From NCBI RefSeq assembly GCF_008831285.2, contig NC_045142.1, forward strand, positions 5,213,501 to 5,277,500: a stretch of DNA of 64,000 bases, in the 5' to 3' direction. The position numbers and the translations under genes are program-made. The notes under the pieces were generated by a model. It made no database searches. It worked only from the letters and a program-made list of their open reading frames with translations, and was not told where the DNA came from. Shown here piece after piece: positions 32,801-45,824 of this stretch; positions within the stretch are counted from its first letter, which is position 1, and every line of letters begins with the position of its first letter. This stretch comes from Nymphaea colorata. Taxonomy: Eukaryota; Streptophyta; Magnoliopsida; Nymphaeales; Nymphaeaceae.

Positions 32801-33324
32801 ACTGGAATTCTGGACTTGGGCAGCTTTCCCTGTCATAATGTAACCGTCGTCGCCCACCCATTTGATGCCTGTCCCATCGATGCGGTTGCCAGTTCCTCCG
32901 CAGTCAATGCTCAAGAACACTGAAGGAAACAAAGGAAAGGATCACCGGTTATGATGCATGAATGAAGGGTGTCCTTTCCACGGGGATGGTTCTAGGGTTC
33001 CTCCAAATCAAATTCTTCCCTTGTATGAAAGTTATTGAACTCCATAGAAATGCCACTTTTCAAAAACACTAATTCGGATATGCAGGAGAAGGAAACCACA
33101 TGTGTAAAGTGAGCTCCCAATAGAAAGTTGTGCTTGATGTCATTGCAGGAGGGGAAGCTAGGAGAACCAATTATGTGGACTATACATGTGGCATGTGTAT
33201 TCTTGGTTGGCAACTAAAAAAAAAAGCCCGAGGAGAGATCCAGAAAACACTTACATTGATCAGCAAAGCAGGAGAAAATTTGGATCGCAATACATAAGGA
33301 GAAAAGTTTCTCGGATCTTGCCAT
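26863..33324 (-). CDS. Gene A: kinase-less malectin-like/LRR receptor-like protein (521 aa)
   Basis: Eight exons: 33324-33255, 32919-32394, 30414-29927, 29146-29014, 28806-28738, 28652-28581, 27250-27179, 26998-26863. All joins keep frame and use GT/AG. Residues 1-23 form a signal peptide (hydrophobic L-F-S-L-C-I-A-I core, then C-F-A-D-Q). About 24-355 is a malectin-like domain (I-D-C-G-G-T-G; Y-P-D-D-P-Y-D-R-W-W; several N-x-S/T sites). Next come the W-x-G-D-P-C-L-P cap and two to three LRRs (L-S-N-N-S-L-N-G-Q-I-P). Hydrophobic residues 500-521 are followed at once by TAA. Family members normally have a cytosolic Ser/Thr kinase after the membrane segment; here there is none. The likely role is an extracellular ligand-binding or co-receptor protein at the plasma membrane. 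The start is the ATG preceding the signal peptide, matching gene B. A pseudogene is possible, but seven of eight exons carry no defect. Confidence 0.8.
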
Positions 33325-33480
33325 CCTGAAAGAATGATCGAGCGGTATACAAGCTTCAATGATGATGAGGAGACTCCAGAAGCGGAACCTACCTTTGTTG
33401 GAGATTAATTTTGCCAACGGAGACTATAATTAGTCCAGTTTGATGATTTCGGTACACGCAAGCTTCTGTGGGCGTGAAAC
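33325..33480 (-). promoter_or_regulatory. 5' flank of gene A (promoter and 5' UTR candidate)
   Basis: Aligns with the B flank (49285-49400). The position of B's TATTTATA is occupied in A by the weaker AATTATAG (minus strand, about 33424-33431). The block GGCAAAATTAATCTCCAA is shared. A 26-bp piece of this leader (33353-33378) is repeated in inverted orientation at 33670-33695. Confidence 0.35.
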
Positions 33481-33522
33481 GTAATTTTTCTATATAATAT
33501 AGTCTCTCTCCCCTCTCTTTCT

Positions 33523-33626
<104 letters not shown>

Positions 33627-34153
33627 TGTGCAAAATAACCACAGATTTATGTATATGGTGTTGGTAAAATGGAGTCTCCTCATCATCATTGAAGCCTGTG
33701 CTTGTGCTTGTTACGACATGCGCAAGAGGAGGTTCCGAGCAAATTTGCTTGTTTATGTATGGGTAAAAGGGTTCACAATTTTTTAAACGGTAAAAAAAAA
33801 AAAATCTTTTGTATGTAAGCAGTTCAATGCAGTGCACACAACAAATATACATGGAAAAAAAAAAAGAGGTGGGTTGTGGTATTTTAGAATTTTTTTTATA
33901 AAAAATATATCTTTTGGACTTTTAACTTTTTTTTAACTTATTTTTGTCGGTATAGAATCGCTCTCCTTCTTACCCTTTCCATAAGGTTGTGCGCATAACC
34001 AGTTTCAGAAATATGTTCCCTTCATCAATCTCTACGGTGCCTGAACTTTGGTGTCCTTACCTTCCTTCCATAGATTTTTTTTTAGATTTCTTTTATGTGC
34101 ATTGTAACAGTACATAATAGGCCATAATAAGGCAAAAGAAGTAGACATCTAAA

Positions 34154-35983
34154 TTAATCCGTTGCAGACAATTTAAAAAAGAAAAGGTGGACATATACTT
34201 TAATCCATTATTTTACGTGCAGTTTTTTTGTATGACTTCATCTATGTGATAATCCCATCAAATTGCTAAGCTACCTGAATTTAAAATGATTATTTCTTTG
34301 AATTTCACACAAAATTAAAAAATCATGAACTTTATATAACTTGACAAAACTAGCTGAATAGTTTCGAATTCTTCGTAAAATTCGATCTACGCATCAGAAT
34401 TTTGTTATATTTTCCCCTTAATGCTACACATATTGACCTTCTACACCGATACATACTTTAAATTATACATATACAATAGCATTACCTGATGAAACCATCG
34501 ACATCATCTAATAATAGACAAATATATATAAGTTCTAAGATGCAACTGGACTTGGATTACTTTATTCTAAACCTGGAGGTACGACACCCAGATATTGACA
34601 TTCAACATCAATACATATTTTAACTTATACAATAACATCACATGATGAAACCATCGACATCATCTAACAAAGACAAAATAAGTTCTAAATTAATATGCAT
34701 AGCAGCATATAGACTTGGGTTAGTTGATTCTTTTAGCCAAGAGAAACCACACCCAGACATAGTTGATTCTTTTATCACTCGATCGGCCGCATAAAACTTC
34801 ACAGCATAGTACCTCCTGTCCCAAGCCTGTGCTTGTTACGACATGCGCAAGAGGAGGTGACGCTCATGAGACTTGACCAAATGCCCAGCTGCCTACTGGC
34901 CGCGAACCAAAGCTGGTACGCCAAGACCGCTAAGGGCTGACTTGGCTTAATTGAGCATGGTCCTTCTCCATGCAAAATAAACAATAAGTCGAGTAGCAGA
35001 ATGGCTACTCATGTTTCGAACTCCTCTTTGGCAGGCTGCTAGGAGCCACTGGTGTAGGAGAGGATGCCAAAATGAGCCAGATCTCGTTATCACATGACTT
35101 CTTATTTGTTTATTGTTTTGTTTAGATCCAGATCCAGGAATCCATTTTAGGTCTATATAAAGATTTTAGCCTCATTGTGCAAATCACATATCAGTTGAAT
35201 GAAATCCTGATCGTTATTTGTGCTTTTTTTTTTCCTTTCATGTCCTGTTTTACATTCTCTTTTGGTTCTTCTTAGTTTAGTATGGGCGTTTACCATGGCT
35301 CAGAGGAAAAATCATCTTTCTCACTGTGTCAGCTTGGTACCAGAGCCTTAGTTTGTCTTTCTCGATCGCAATGGCATATAATTCAAGGAAAAGTTTTGAG
35401 GGTCAACAGGAAATTGTTGTGTAACACATGATAATTTTTTGTTCAGATTCACCAGAAAGATGAACTCAATCAGGGCAAAGTTGCTGCAAATCAGCAAAAG
35501 TTTTCCAAAAGGACACAAAGAACATCTCATTCTATTGAAACCCATTATTACTATTAAATCTATCAGCTGAAAACACGGCACAAGAGATGGAGCATTAGAT
35601 CTAGTAGATACCGAAGGCCGTGGGATGCATATGTTACATGTCGATGAAACAGTTTTTTGAAGCTCTGACACTTTTTACCGTCAGTGATTCCTTTATTGAC
35701 GATAACAAAGCATCAATATGTTACCTGAAGTAAGTTGGGTGCGCAGTTAGGTGCACACAACATTGGTATTTTTTTAAAAAGAATGTCATTTTTAGTATTT
35801 TTTTTCTTTTTTATTTTTATTTTCATCGTCACAAAAAGTTTTTTCTTGGATGTATTTTTGTCATTAACCATACTGGCGCAAGAAAATTTTGTGCATCGGT
35901 ATGATCCATATAACCAGGTTCGCAAATCCGGCCCCAATGTACCTCGAACTTAAGGTGGGCCAGTTCACTTGTCTAGGACCCAG
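34154..35983 (+). mobile_element. Retroelement-like repeat R1, copy 2
   Basis: Collinear partner of 14459-16413. It carries a TATA-like CTATATAAAG (about 35153), a T-rich stretch, then the primer-binding-site-like TGGTACCAGAGCC (about 35334) and a short M-A-Y-N-S-R-K-S-F frame that ends at a stop. This order (promoter, then PBS, then gag start) is what a 5' LTR plus leader looks like. However, no matching 3' LTR was found, so it may be a truncated or solo remnant. Confidence 0.5.
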
Positions 35984-36254
35984 GTCATCCATTAATCTGC
36001 TTGAGCCCGTTTCTGGGCCAGTACGACTAGTTATGGTCTGGTTCTTCGAACCCAAGAACTGGTTTTAGGCCCAAACCTGCTCAAGTACTTCAGATCTATC
36101 TAAACCTGTCCCCAAACCTCATTCAAACCCCTTATTTTTACTCTAACCTGGGGATAAACTCGAATACAACATGCGAGTTGGGCTGAGCTCGAGTTAGACG
36201 AGCTCGAGCTTTGCTTGCTCGTGGAACATCCTTAGCAACGATCCCTTGTTTTTT

Positions 36255-36660
36255 TTCTAGGTATTGGTCAACGGCCTTTTCTTTTTCCATGTTTATTATG
36301 CAGGCTACTCAAACAGCAAAAAAGCATTATTTGGAAAAAATCATTATCCAAGGCGTCAAACACAAGCTGAATGAATTCAGAATTTAAAAAAGCAAGAAAA
36401 CATTCCCACCTTATTCTAAAGACTAATTCTTGTAAAAAAGCTCCTAGCTGTTTTCTTTCTTTTCTTTTTTTTTTTGGGTGGCCACCAAACCAGCCCCTTG
36501 TGGAGAAGTGCTCTTCTTTATATTGTGAAAAATGGAACTACCTCCTCCATTTTTGTCAATGATCAGATTTAAACCACTGGAAGCCTTTATGGATAAGCTT
36601 TTGAATTTTGACGGCATAATGAAGCAGCTTTTTGTAGAAAACACAGCACAACACCCTTAA
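36255..36660. repeat. Upstream block R2 of duplication unit A
   Basis: Shares GCAGGCTACTCAAACAG, CAAACACAAGCTGAAT, GTGGAGAAGT and CTCTTCTTTATATT, in order, with 52085-52350. It then shares TTGATAAGC-type and AAACACAACACCCTT-type words with 53395-53540. It lies 5' of gene A just as its partner lies 5' of gene B, so it is best explained as part of the duplicated unit. Confidence 0.6.
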
Positions 36661-36669
36661 TTGTTCTGA

Positions 36670-39112
36670 ATACAATCAGGCAATGGTTCTGAATTCTTCT
36701 CAAACGAATTGAAAAGACTTTCCATCAAATAGGTATTGGGCATTATCACAGCTGCCCGCGCAACAACTACAGCAAAATGGTGTGGTGGAGAAGGCGCACG
36801 GTCAATTCTGAAAGCGGCAGGAGCATTAAAATTTCAATCTAGGGTAACTCCAAAATTTTGACTGCCACATACCTGAATACAAGAACTCTAACCGAAAGTC
36901 AGAAAGATCAAACTCCCTATGAAAGACTATATGGAAAGAAGCCTAGTTATGCTCATCAAAGAGAATTAAGATGTCTGTGTTTTGCAAGAAAACTAATACC
37001 TTCTTCAAAGTTTGATGTCGGATCATACAGATGCATTTTTTTTTTTTTTTCTTTCGGCAAAAAGCCCACAACATTTATGAAATCCAAAAAAAAAAAAATC
37101 TGTACCAGTGATGTAATTTTTTTAATGAATGAGCGCTCCCCTTCTTGCTTGCCAAAGGAACTAAACTCATGGCAGTGCTACACTTGCCAATTGAGGATCA
37201 AGTTTACAGACAACGAATTACCAGGATTGAAGAAGGCAGCCACAAATTGAAACCACCATGTCACAAATTGGAAACAGCAACAATACCTCTGCTTTAATTG
37301 CAATGTCACCCTTTCAGCTAACTGAAAACTCATAAATTGAATCTCAACCACAGAAAATTACAGAACAAATCATCTCACAGGCCAGAAACGAAAACCTTGT
37401 TCAAACACAATAGCTTATATGATCCACAAGAAAAGCCTAGCCTTAGTTCCATTGAAGGATTTTTGTCGTGGAGAAGTTGGTCTTAAAGCACCTGCTTCAA
37501 GGTCAGCCAGAGGTAGGCGCATAACCAGTTACTCTTTGCCAAATTTTCTGTCATTTGACTGTTTCTCTCAGTCTCACAAGGTCTTCCTTGTTTCAATATA
37601 AACCTGGTTCTTTTTAGCAAAACTATGTGGGATTCAAATTGGATTCAAGCAATGCAGGGAAAATTGCAGCTCTAAAAGCCAATAAAAAAAAAAAACTCAT
37701 TTATCCTCCACCAAAGGTGAACCCAATCGGATGTCACTAGGTCCATGGAATAAAATACAAATCCAATGGTGAAGTGGGGAGGTAAAAGGCCAGGTTGGCG
37801 GCAAAGAGTATGCATAAGTCGAAGCACAATATTTTCATAATACATATGCACCGATGGCTAAACTGGTGATCATGAGTTGTTTGCTAGCTTTTGGTACAAA
37901 GGAAAACTAGATACTTTGTCAAATGGACGTGCACGATGCTTCTCGAATGGAGATTTGAATGAAGATATCTATGTGGAGCTCCCACCTGAATACAAAAGCA
38001 AGGAAGAAACAAGAGCTTGCAAATTAAAGAAGTCACTCTACTGTCTTTGACAACTTCCTGGCAATTGGTTTGTGAAATTCTCCTCAGCTTTTACATGTTT
38101 TGGTTTTAATCAATCCAAGAAGGACTACTCTTTGTTTACTTGTAAAAGGTCTGGAGTGTTTGTTACAGTACTGGTGCATATTGATGACTTGATCATCACA
38201 CACACAGATGAACATCAAACCAGCAATTTCTAGTAATTATTTACACAATCAGTTTAAGACGAAAGATTTGGGCCCATTGAAATTATTTCTTGGAATAGAG
38301 ATGTCACCCTCTAAAGAAGGTATTTATTTGTACCAAAGAAAGTATATCTGTGGTATCCTAGGAAAAACAGGAATGATCGGTGCCAAACCATCACAAGTGC
38401 CCATGGAATAGGCTAAATATATCGAAAGATGATGGAGAGGTGATGCCTAATTCTACCACTTATCGGCATCATGTTGGTCAGCTCATTTACCTGCAATTAC
38501 ACAACTAGATATAAGGTTTGCAGTTCATTGTTTGAGCAGATTTATGCAACTAGTGCATTATCATGCTGCATTGAAGTTGGTGTGGTCTAAAGGAGACTCT
38601 TGGCCAAAGAATCTTTTTTTCCAGCAGATAGAAACTATAAATTGACGTTTTTCAGCAATGATGATTGGGGAGCATGCATGGACACCAGGAGATCAATCAC
38701 CAGATACTATGTCTTTCTTGCTGGTGCATTGATTTTTTTGAAAAAAAAAAAAATGTTGTGTCACAGTCAACTGAGTGCCGTGCACCTGCAAACCAACCGG
38801 TGAACTTGTATGGCTCAAAGCGCTCTTCTCACTGACCTACAAGCATCAATTTCATGCCCTTCTATGCTTTTATGTGACAATAAAACAGCAATTTAGATGA
38901 CATCTAATCCAATAGTGCACGAACGGACCAAACATATGAAGATTGATTGTCGCATTGTCAGGGATTTGGCCAAAACAGCGATGATATACCTAAATATACT
39001 CCTAACATGCAATTGGCAGGCATTTTTACAAGTTTCTTGGGAATGAGCAGTTCATCTTTTTGAAACCCAAACTCGGCAAAAGCAATTTGCACACTCCAGT
39101 TTGAGGGGGTAG
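36670..39112 (+). pseudogene. Decayed Ty1/copia pol
   Basis: Multiply frameshifted and stop-ridden pol. About 36676-36850 matches the integrase region (D-N-G-S-E-F-F-S-N-E-L, then a Q-Q-N-G-V-V-E-like stretch). 36858-37060 is the integrase C-terminal part (T-P-Y-E-R-L-Y-G-K-K-P). 37700-38040 is reverse transcriptase (P-I-G-C, K-A-R-L, F-x-N-G-D-L-N-E-D-I-Y-V-E-L-P). H-I-D-D-L-I-I-T near 38177-38200 stands for the copia Y-V-D-D. The RNase H region follows (D-W-G-A-C-M-D-T-R-R-S about 38660). Gag, protease and the 5' LTR are missing. It cannot be active. Confidence 0.85.
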
Positions 39113-39486
39113 TGTTAAAGTTTAAGTTTAATTTAAATGAAATTAAACCGCAATTATGCTCTTATGCTCAGTTAGAGCTGGTGTGACCACAAACAATTAT
39201 TGAGTTGCTTTTCTAACCTTATTTTGTTGTAAGAAGTCTGCTTACAACCATAGGATGAAGGCTGATGCTAGAAGAATTTTTTACGACCCTTGATTTGTAA
39301 CAATCTTGATTCTTTTTCTTAACCCAAGGACTGTATTCAATATATTCTTGACAATCAATAACACAGGGTGCGAGATTTTGCTCTGCCCTCTACTCTCTAC
39401 GCAGCTCTGTGTTCTCTATTGCTTTGGTTTCACCTGTTTCTCACACCCATCATAGCATTTGTTCTCTATGTTACATATTACAATCA
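39113..39486 (+). mobile_element. Putative 3' LTR of the copia remnant
   Basis: Begins TGTTAAAGTTTAAG immediately after a polypurine-tract-like TTTGAGGGGGTAG (39100-39112). It contains a likely polyadenylation region near AATCAATAACACAGGGTGCG (39354-39373). The right border is uncertain because no second LTR is in the window; a TG...CA reading would end near 39486. Confidence 0.55.
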
Positions 39487-39639
39487 AAATCTTGCAATAG
39501 ACAGGTCACTATTTAAGAATTCAGGGGAAATTGACAAGGGAGACCTTCATAAATAGCAGATAAGGCAATCCATAGAGACATAGAATGTACTTAGTAAGAA
39601 TCTCAAAAATTGATACTAACATGTAAAGGATAAACCAGT

Positions 39640-40020
39640 TACCTTGGAAAACAAGGAGGTGCAAAGGAAGGTGGCCAAAAAAGTAGTTGTCAATAGTCAA
39701 TATGTAAAATTGCATGATGAACTCAGGTAGCCCGTGCAATCGTAAAACCTTATACAATCTCTAGATACGTTAGGAGCTGTGTATACCTGCATATGCTTCA
39801 AAATATCCTCTTCAAGCAGCCATATGTGGACATTGAACTTGGTGTGAAGGGTGTCATATATGATTCAGACAAGGGCCTTCTTGAAAATTTCATCACGCAT
39901 ATAATTGGTGAACTCATGCATGTACTACATATTTTAGCCCCATACAACAAAGTTTCTTATTCATTTCCGAGCAATTCTTTTTACAACAAAAATTTATTCA
40001 ACTGAAAACAAAGCATTCCC
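39640..40020 (+). other. Exon-like fragment at the left edge of unit B
   Basis: A plus-strand frame reads K-E-V-Q-R-K-V-A-K-K-V-V-V-N-S-Q-Y-V-K-L-H-D-E-L and is followed by a donor-like CAG|GTAG. After about 100 bp comes the Q-P-Y-V-D-I-E-L-G-V-K-G frame shared with unit A (24631 onward). In A the two pieces are separated by only a few bases. It may be a remnant of an unrelated gene; not recognised. Confidence 0.3.
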
Positions 40021-40274
40021 AGAAGCTGATGTCCCATAGATGAGATGGTTTGAATCTTTAGCTTCCTGTCTGATCCACATCGTTATTTCCTGAATATAAC
40101 AAGTACAAGGTGAGAACCGTGACGTTCCCCCAACACAACCACCAAGATAATAAAACAATGTCACATAAATAGAAATTTGCAGACCTACATATATATTTGT
40201 GGCACATGATAGAGCATCAAAATTTGTTTACAAAATACAATGCATGTATTCTCAATCAAACCAATCAATCGATA

Positions 40275-40783
40275 ACCATGGGTAAAAAACCATTCATTTT
40301 TCTTTTTAAGTTAGGGGTGATCTTTGATCGAATAGTGTCCCACTAGCTTCCTGTCCTCACCACTTACTCAAGAAATTTTAGACCATACCACATAGGAGTC
40401 TAGGACTCATGTAGGACTGGTCCCCAAGGAATATAGATTGGGTGGACCAAAGGGAGACGCCTCGCTCTCCAAAACGTATAACGATGGTCCGGGACCTCTG
40501 TACCCTTTACACTCAAAGTAGGTTGAAGAACCATTCACGGTTCTAGTATTCAAAACATTAAGCTATGTAAACAAAGCACACTCATCATAAAAAACTTTAA
40601 GAAATTATTGCGCACCCAAACGCTACAAGTGTTTTTCTCAAAAAAAAAAAAGAAATCATGTCACTTTTGTTTCTTTTCTAATAGGGAAATATGGTCAAAA
40701 ACTTATTTTTATGCTCAAACATCTTTGCACATAAGCAATCTTTTTAAGCAATCGATGAGTTGTTGGGTCTCTACATATATTAT
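40275..40783. other. Unit-B-specific insertion of about 500 bp
   Basis: Unit A reads continuously from AATCGATAA (25083) to TTATGTTCATAAATCATAAT. Unit B has about 500 bp between the same two words. The inserted sequence contains no recognisable protein and no clean terminal repeat. Confidence 0.55.
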
Positions 40784-42965
40784 GTTCATAAATCATAATT
40801 CATTTTCAATAAAAGATATGAAAAAGGATAAATATATTTATCCATTCAGACTTAACTCATTTTTAGAGATGAGCATTAAAAAAGAGTTCATTATTTTACT
40901 CAGTTCGAACTTTGAATACGAGTTTAAAAACTATGCCAATTAGAAGAGTTAAATTTTCTGGAGTGCTGTTAAGATGTCAGGAAACAAAGAATCAATTTTC
41001 ACTGAAAAATCATTTAAAAATAATTTTTAAAATTTTGTTTATTAAATAAGGGTTGAATTGGACAAAAAACCATTATAATTTAACATTTATTTGAAATTTA
41101 ATATAAAATCAAACATAATTTGTATTCATTGTAAACTTTTCTCTAACAGCGTAAATCTATTAAGAAGAAATGCTGAAAAGCTCAACTACATTTGAGTAAT
41201 GATGATTTATTAAAAACTCTGGGACCCAACACCATCTCAAAAATTGTTTAATTTACAAGTGTGGAGTTTTATCTCTGTTGTAATGAATTAATAACCAGAA
41301 ATCCAATAGCAGAGCTTTTTAAGGAGAACATGCACGAAGACGTTATATTTCAATCTCAACAGTTCTCATTAATTTTTGACGTGTAAATTTGGAGAAATAA
41401 ATTTTCGATCACAGTCTGTCAGAAAACAGAATCTACTTGGATTTGAAAATAAGGTCAACTTCAAGGAATTTTTACCAATAAATTATAAATCCATTTTCCA
41501 CAAAATTAATGTTGTAGTTTGTTTGGTATATTAAAAGTCCGAGAATATTCTTGTTGGTCATAAATTGCTTCGAAATAAATTTCTATAATTATTAAAGTGT
41601 ATTGCAAAAATGAGATAACATAATAAGTAAACATAGTGTATGCATCTCTTGAAATTATTTTTAAACAGAATAAAGAGTCTAAGCAATACAGTCAGCTTAG
41701 TCACTCTGCAGTATCCATATAAAAACGAAAGAAAATTGAGGAATTGTCCACACCAGCCTATTGTGGCTCCACCACTGCTTGCTCCTGCTTATTGAGGAGC
41801 AGTGACAACTGTGGGAATAAAACCATGGTTGTCTGCCTAACAGCCATTACCTACGACCAGTATTCATACCCCTTTAGGTCTAAGTTGCAATAGTTTCTTG
41901 TATACTTTTCACTTTCATTCTAAAAGGAATGTATCAATCACTTCTTCGCATAATAGCAGAAGTTCTAGAATACGTTGCTGTAGCTGACTAGGCGCCGATT
42001 GCGCAGCAAGCATGAGGTAGTGATGCAGTTACGAGGAGCTTCACTACTCAACCTTGCAAAGTTACACCAAACAATGAAAAATTGATGGAGAAAATATACT
42101 AAGCAATCAACTAATGGTGAATCAAGCACCATAACAATGATTGAACAGGGAAAGTGGAACTAGCAAAAGGTTAGGGTTTTCTAAGTCTCAAATGTCTTAC
42201 TCTTCTACGATAAACAACTGTTACAAGCAAAAGAATAATGAGTGCTGCAATTTTAACAGGATCTGATTTGATTTAGACAAATGTAGTCTTGGATCAGTCC
42301 ATAATCGACAAATACAGATCTAGACAAATGTGGATTTTGTCTGTGTTTGGAGCCACGCTCGGCCATATAGCATGGCTGACAGATTACTTCTAAATGGCCT
42401 CTTTCTAAGAGAATGAGGATCGATCTCACTTCTATACTAAGTGACTGGTGAAGATAATAATAGTCTGAAGGAAATTGAAACATGTTCTTCCAACTCACAT
42501 GACCATTGCTCATAGGGCAATCTTACTTAGATGAGATTGCATATCGATGACACGGTTCACAAATACTGTCTTTAAGAGGTTTGGGCAGGTTCACATGCAT
42601 TGGATTCACTTATGAACCTAGCAAATATGCAGCTATCTATGGGTCAAGTGTACGCCCCTAAAGCATAACATAAGTTATTACTTCCAGGGCGTTAGCAATA
42701 GAAGGATGAATTAGACAAGGGGTATAAAAGAGTTGATGCTCAGAAAAGTTTTTTAGTAACCAGAAGCATAATTCGTAGAGCTAAAAATGCACCCTTTTTT
42801 CATGAGGTGAGTTGGCCTATTTACTAGATGGTGCTGGAAAGCTAATGCAGTTTTCTATTGGCAATCAATTCAAGTAGAGCATGTTAAGGCATATTTAGGA
42901 ATAAAAAGCTTTACCTACATTAATCTCCATCACAACATCTTGGGATGTTGGATTTGAAGGCATGC

Positions 42966-45780
42966 TTAGATGACACAACCAACTAGCAACAGAAATAGGA
43001 TGACTGACTGAAATGATACTCCAATGATGATCGGCTTCATATTTCTTTCACCATTTGGTTGTGGCGGAATTGGGTCATCTTCGATCTTGTTGTTTCCTGT
43101 TATACTGAATGACAAAGACAACGAAAGATACTCAAATCATGCTATGAATGAAATACTATAACCCAATTTCAGTTATCGTGTTTTTAGTTTTTAAGAGAGT
43201 TGAATGGTCTTCACAAGTACCTAGGCACCCTCTCTCTTTCTACACAAAAATATAATGATGATGCTGGGTTGGCTTCTCCAGAAAAAAAAAAAAAGCAAAA
43301 AAAATGGCCCACTTACTTTAGTTTTATCTTTTTATTGCCTTTCAAAGATGCGGGTAAGAGTCCAGCGAAATTATTGTTTGCCAGGTTCCTGCAATTGGTC
43401 AATGCAAGTCCTGTCATAATAATGTCCAATTGGATATTAAACTACAGTTGTACATTCACACTATATGTCCGCACTCAGATCAGGAACAGAAGATTCAGCA
43501 TAGCTCACTGGCTTACGAAGATAACGTAACCCACAAAGATTTCTAAAATTAAGACAAGCAATCTCACCTAATGAAACCTGAGCAAAACTCATTTTACTCA
43601 CCTCAACCTTGAGGATCAAGTGACAAATTCTCATTTAGTCGTAACTTTAAATTGGCAGCCTTAAGATTATGGAAACATGAAGCCAACAAGCAAATGTCCA
43701 TTTGTTGGTCTACTTGTAACTCCAAGAAATGATGGCCTCAGTTCCTCTGAAGGCTGTAAACCTCCCTTCATCTGGAGCTGTGCGGATGACACATGCTGCA
43801 AGAGTTCTAGGCCTCACTTCCTTTGAAGCTCACTCTTGGTATTGCACCCATTAAACTCTCAAGAGTTCTTTCAGTTTGCCCATCGATACACTTTTATAGA
43901 AAAAGTTGAGGCAGAGAAAGAGAGAGAGAGAGAGAGATAGAGAACACATTGCGAGAAAGAAGCCACTCACCCAGGCCAACGATTGCTAACATGCACACAA
44001 GTTACAGAATAGATATTTAGAGATACTACTTGAGATGTAACATCCAGTATAAATTGTTTTAAGTAGCTTTACTTCAAGATGGAATCTTGTTCCTAAAAAC
44101 TGTACTCAATAAGGTTTGTGCTTAATTAAAAAACTAGGACTTCTCTAAGGTGGAGCAAGCGCGAAGAGAGACGAAGCAGCTTCTAATCATGAGAACAACC
44201 ACAGTGGGAGACAGTGTTTCATATGGGCTCCAGACACAACTTTGGGGGCCCTTTCATTGGCCACGGTCCAAATTTGGCAGGTTCAACTAAACGAGAAGAA
44301 AGAAAGCAGGATAGCTTTGAACAAGCAATCAAGAATTGAAGACTTATTAAAAACTCTATAGACTTGAATTGAAGAAAGTAAACTTTAAGTTTCACGTCAT
44401 GAACTGGCTTTCAGAATTTATTGAAGCTTTTTCATGTGACTAAACTCACAACTCTTTCAAGGAAGGAAATGTCCCTAAGAAGTTTGGAATTTGTCCATTC
44501 AAGCTGTTGTTACTCAAGTCACTGCAAAATCAGAGTAGAGGTTCAGTGAAACTTTATATAATTATTCAAGTGGAAATTAAGCCAAGCATGACCATGTTTT
44601 TCTCACATTATCTCTAGTGCAGTCAGGCTGCTGAAGTCCAGAAGGGTGCCCTTCAAGCCCGATCCACTAAGATGCCTAAAAGGCAAAGGAAAATTGAAAG
44701 AATATTAATCATGCATTTGGGTTATAAGAAAAAAAAAACATTCGTATCATCGAATTCAAGTTTTTGGCCAATATACTTCATCCAAGTTTCAACTCGGGGG
44801 CGGAATGTAGGTAACAATTGAAGGACTCAGATCCACGGTTATGTACCGCATGCTACTTACAGTTCAGTAACACGTGGTGGATCATCAGCATTGCAATTGA
44901 GCCAATCCCAGGTGAACCCTACGGGAAGGCATGGATCGCCTGCCCACAATTGAAGTTGCTGATATTGCTCCTGTAACACCACCAACGCGCTCACTGCAAA
45001 CCATTGTCAAAAAAAAAAAAAAACAGCATTATGTTCAAACTTCTAGTGAGAAGAAATGGTATAAAGGATCTTCAGTTAAAATTTCAGAAACTTGGAGAAG
45101 TGGTTAATTTTTTTCAATTTCCTTGGAAAAAAAATGTGTAATAAGAAAAAACATTACTTTTTCTTGCTTTTAACAAGAGGCATTAGTCGGTCAAAGCAAT
45201 AAAATGAACCTATTATGTATGTTCTTTTTCTAAAGGTAGCCACTCAAATAAGGGCTTATATTTATCATATTTGCCCTTTTAATTCCATCCAGAATGCTAA
45301 CTAAAAGTTTTTAAAAAATGTGAGACTCTTTACTTGATTCAAAGTTAAAAAACAAATGCTTCATCTGAAATGAACAATATTGGAGAGCATAAATTTCACT
45401 GTTCAGAAAATTAAGATGGTTTAACCAAGCGCCTCTGTTCAATAGGTCATCAAGGGTGAAGCGTGTACCAGAAAAACCACATAAAGCCTATACTTTAAAA
45501 TACATATAAAGTACAAGAATTATTGTGTGTTTGTTAAAATACATATAAAATACAATAAATTATGAGTTGTCTAACTAATTTAATGACAACTTGTTACTTA
45601 TTTTGTTTAACTTGGTATATGACACCTTGTGAACGATAATTAAACAACTCATATATGAAACAACAAGGAATTTCTATATTTGGATCAATATAACTCATAT
45701 GAACTAGTTGCAAGTTGTCTAATCAACTTGATTAACGATGTATAAAGTGTCATGCGTTTATTTTAATGCGAGAGAAGGAA

Positions 45781-45824
<44 letters not shown>

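Noticed and set aside
33214-33417. Longer N-terminal frame upstream of the gene A start
   Set aside because: It starts at a TTG, lies in the leader, and is interrupted by a stop in gene B; the ATG at 33324 directly precedes a signal peptide in both.
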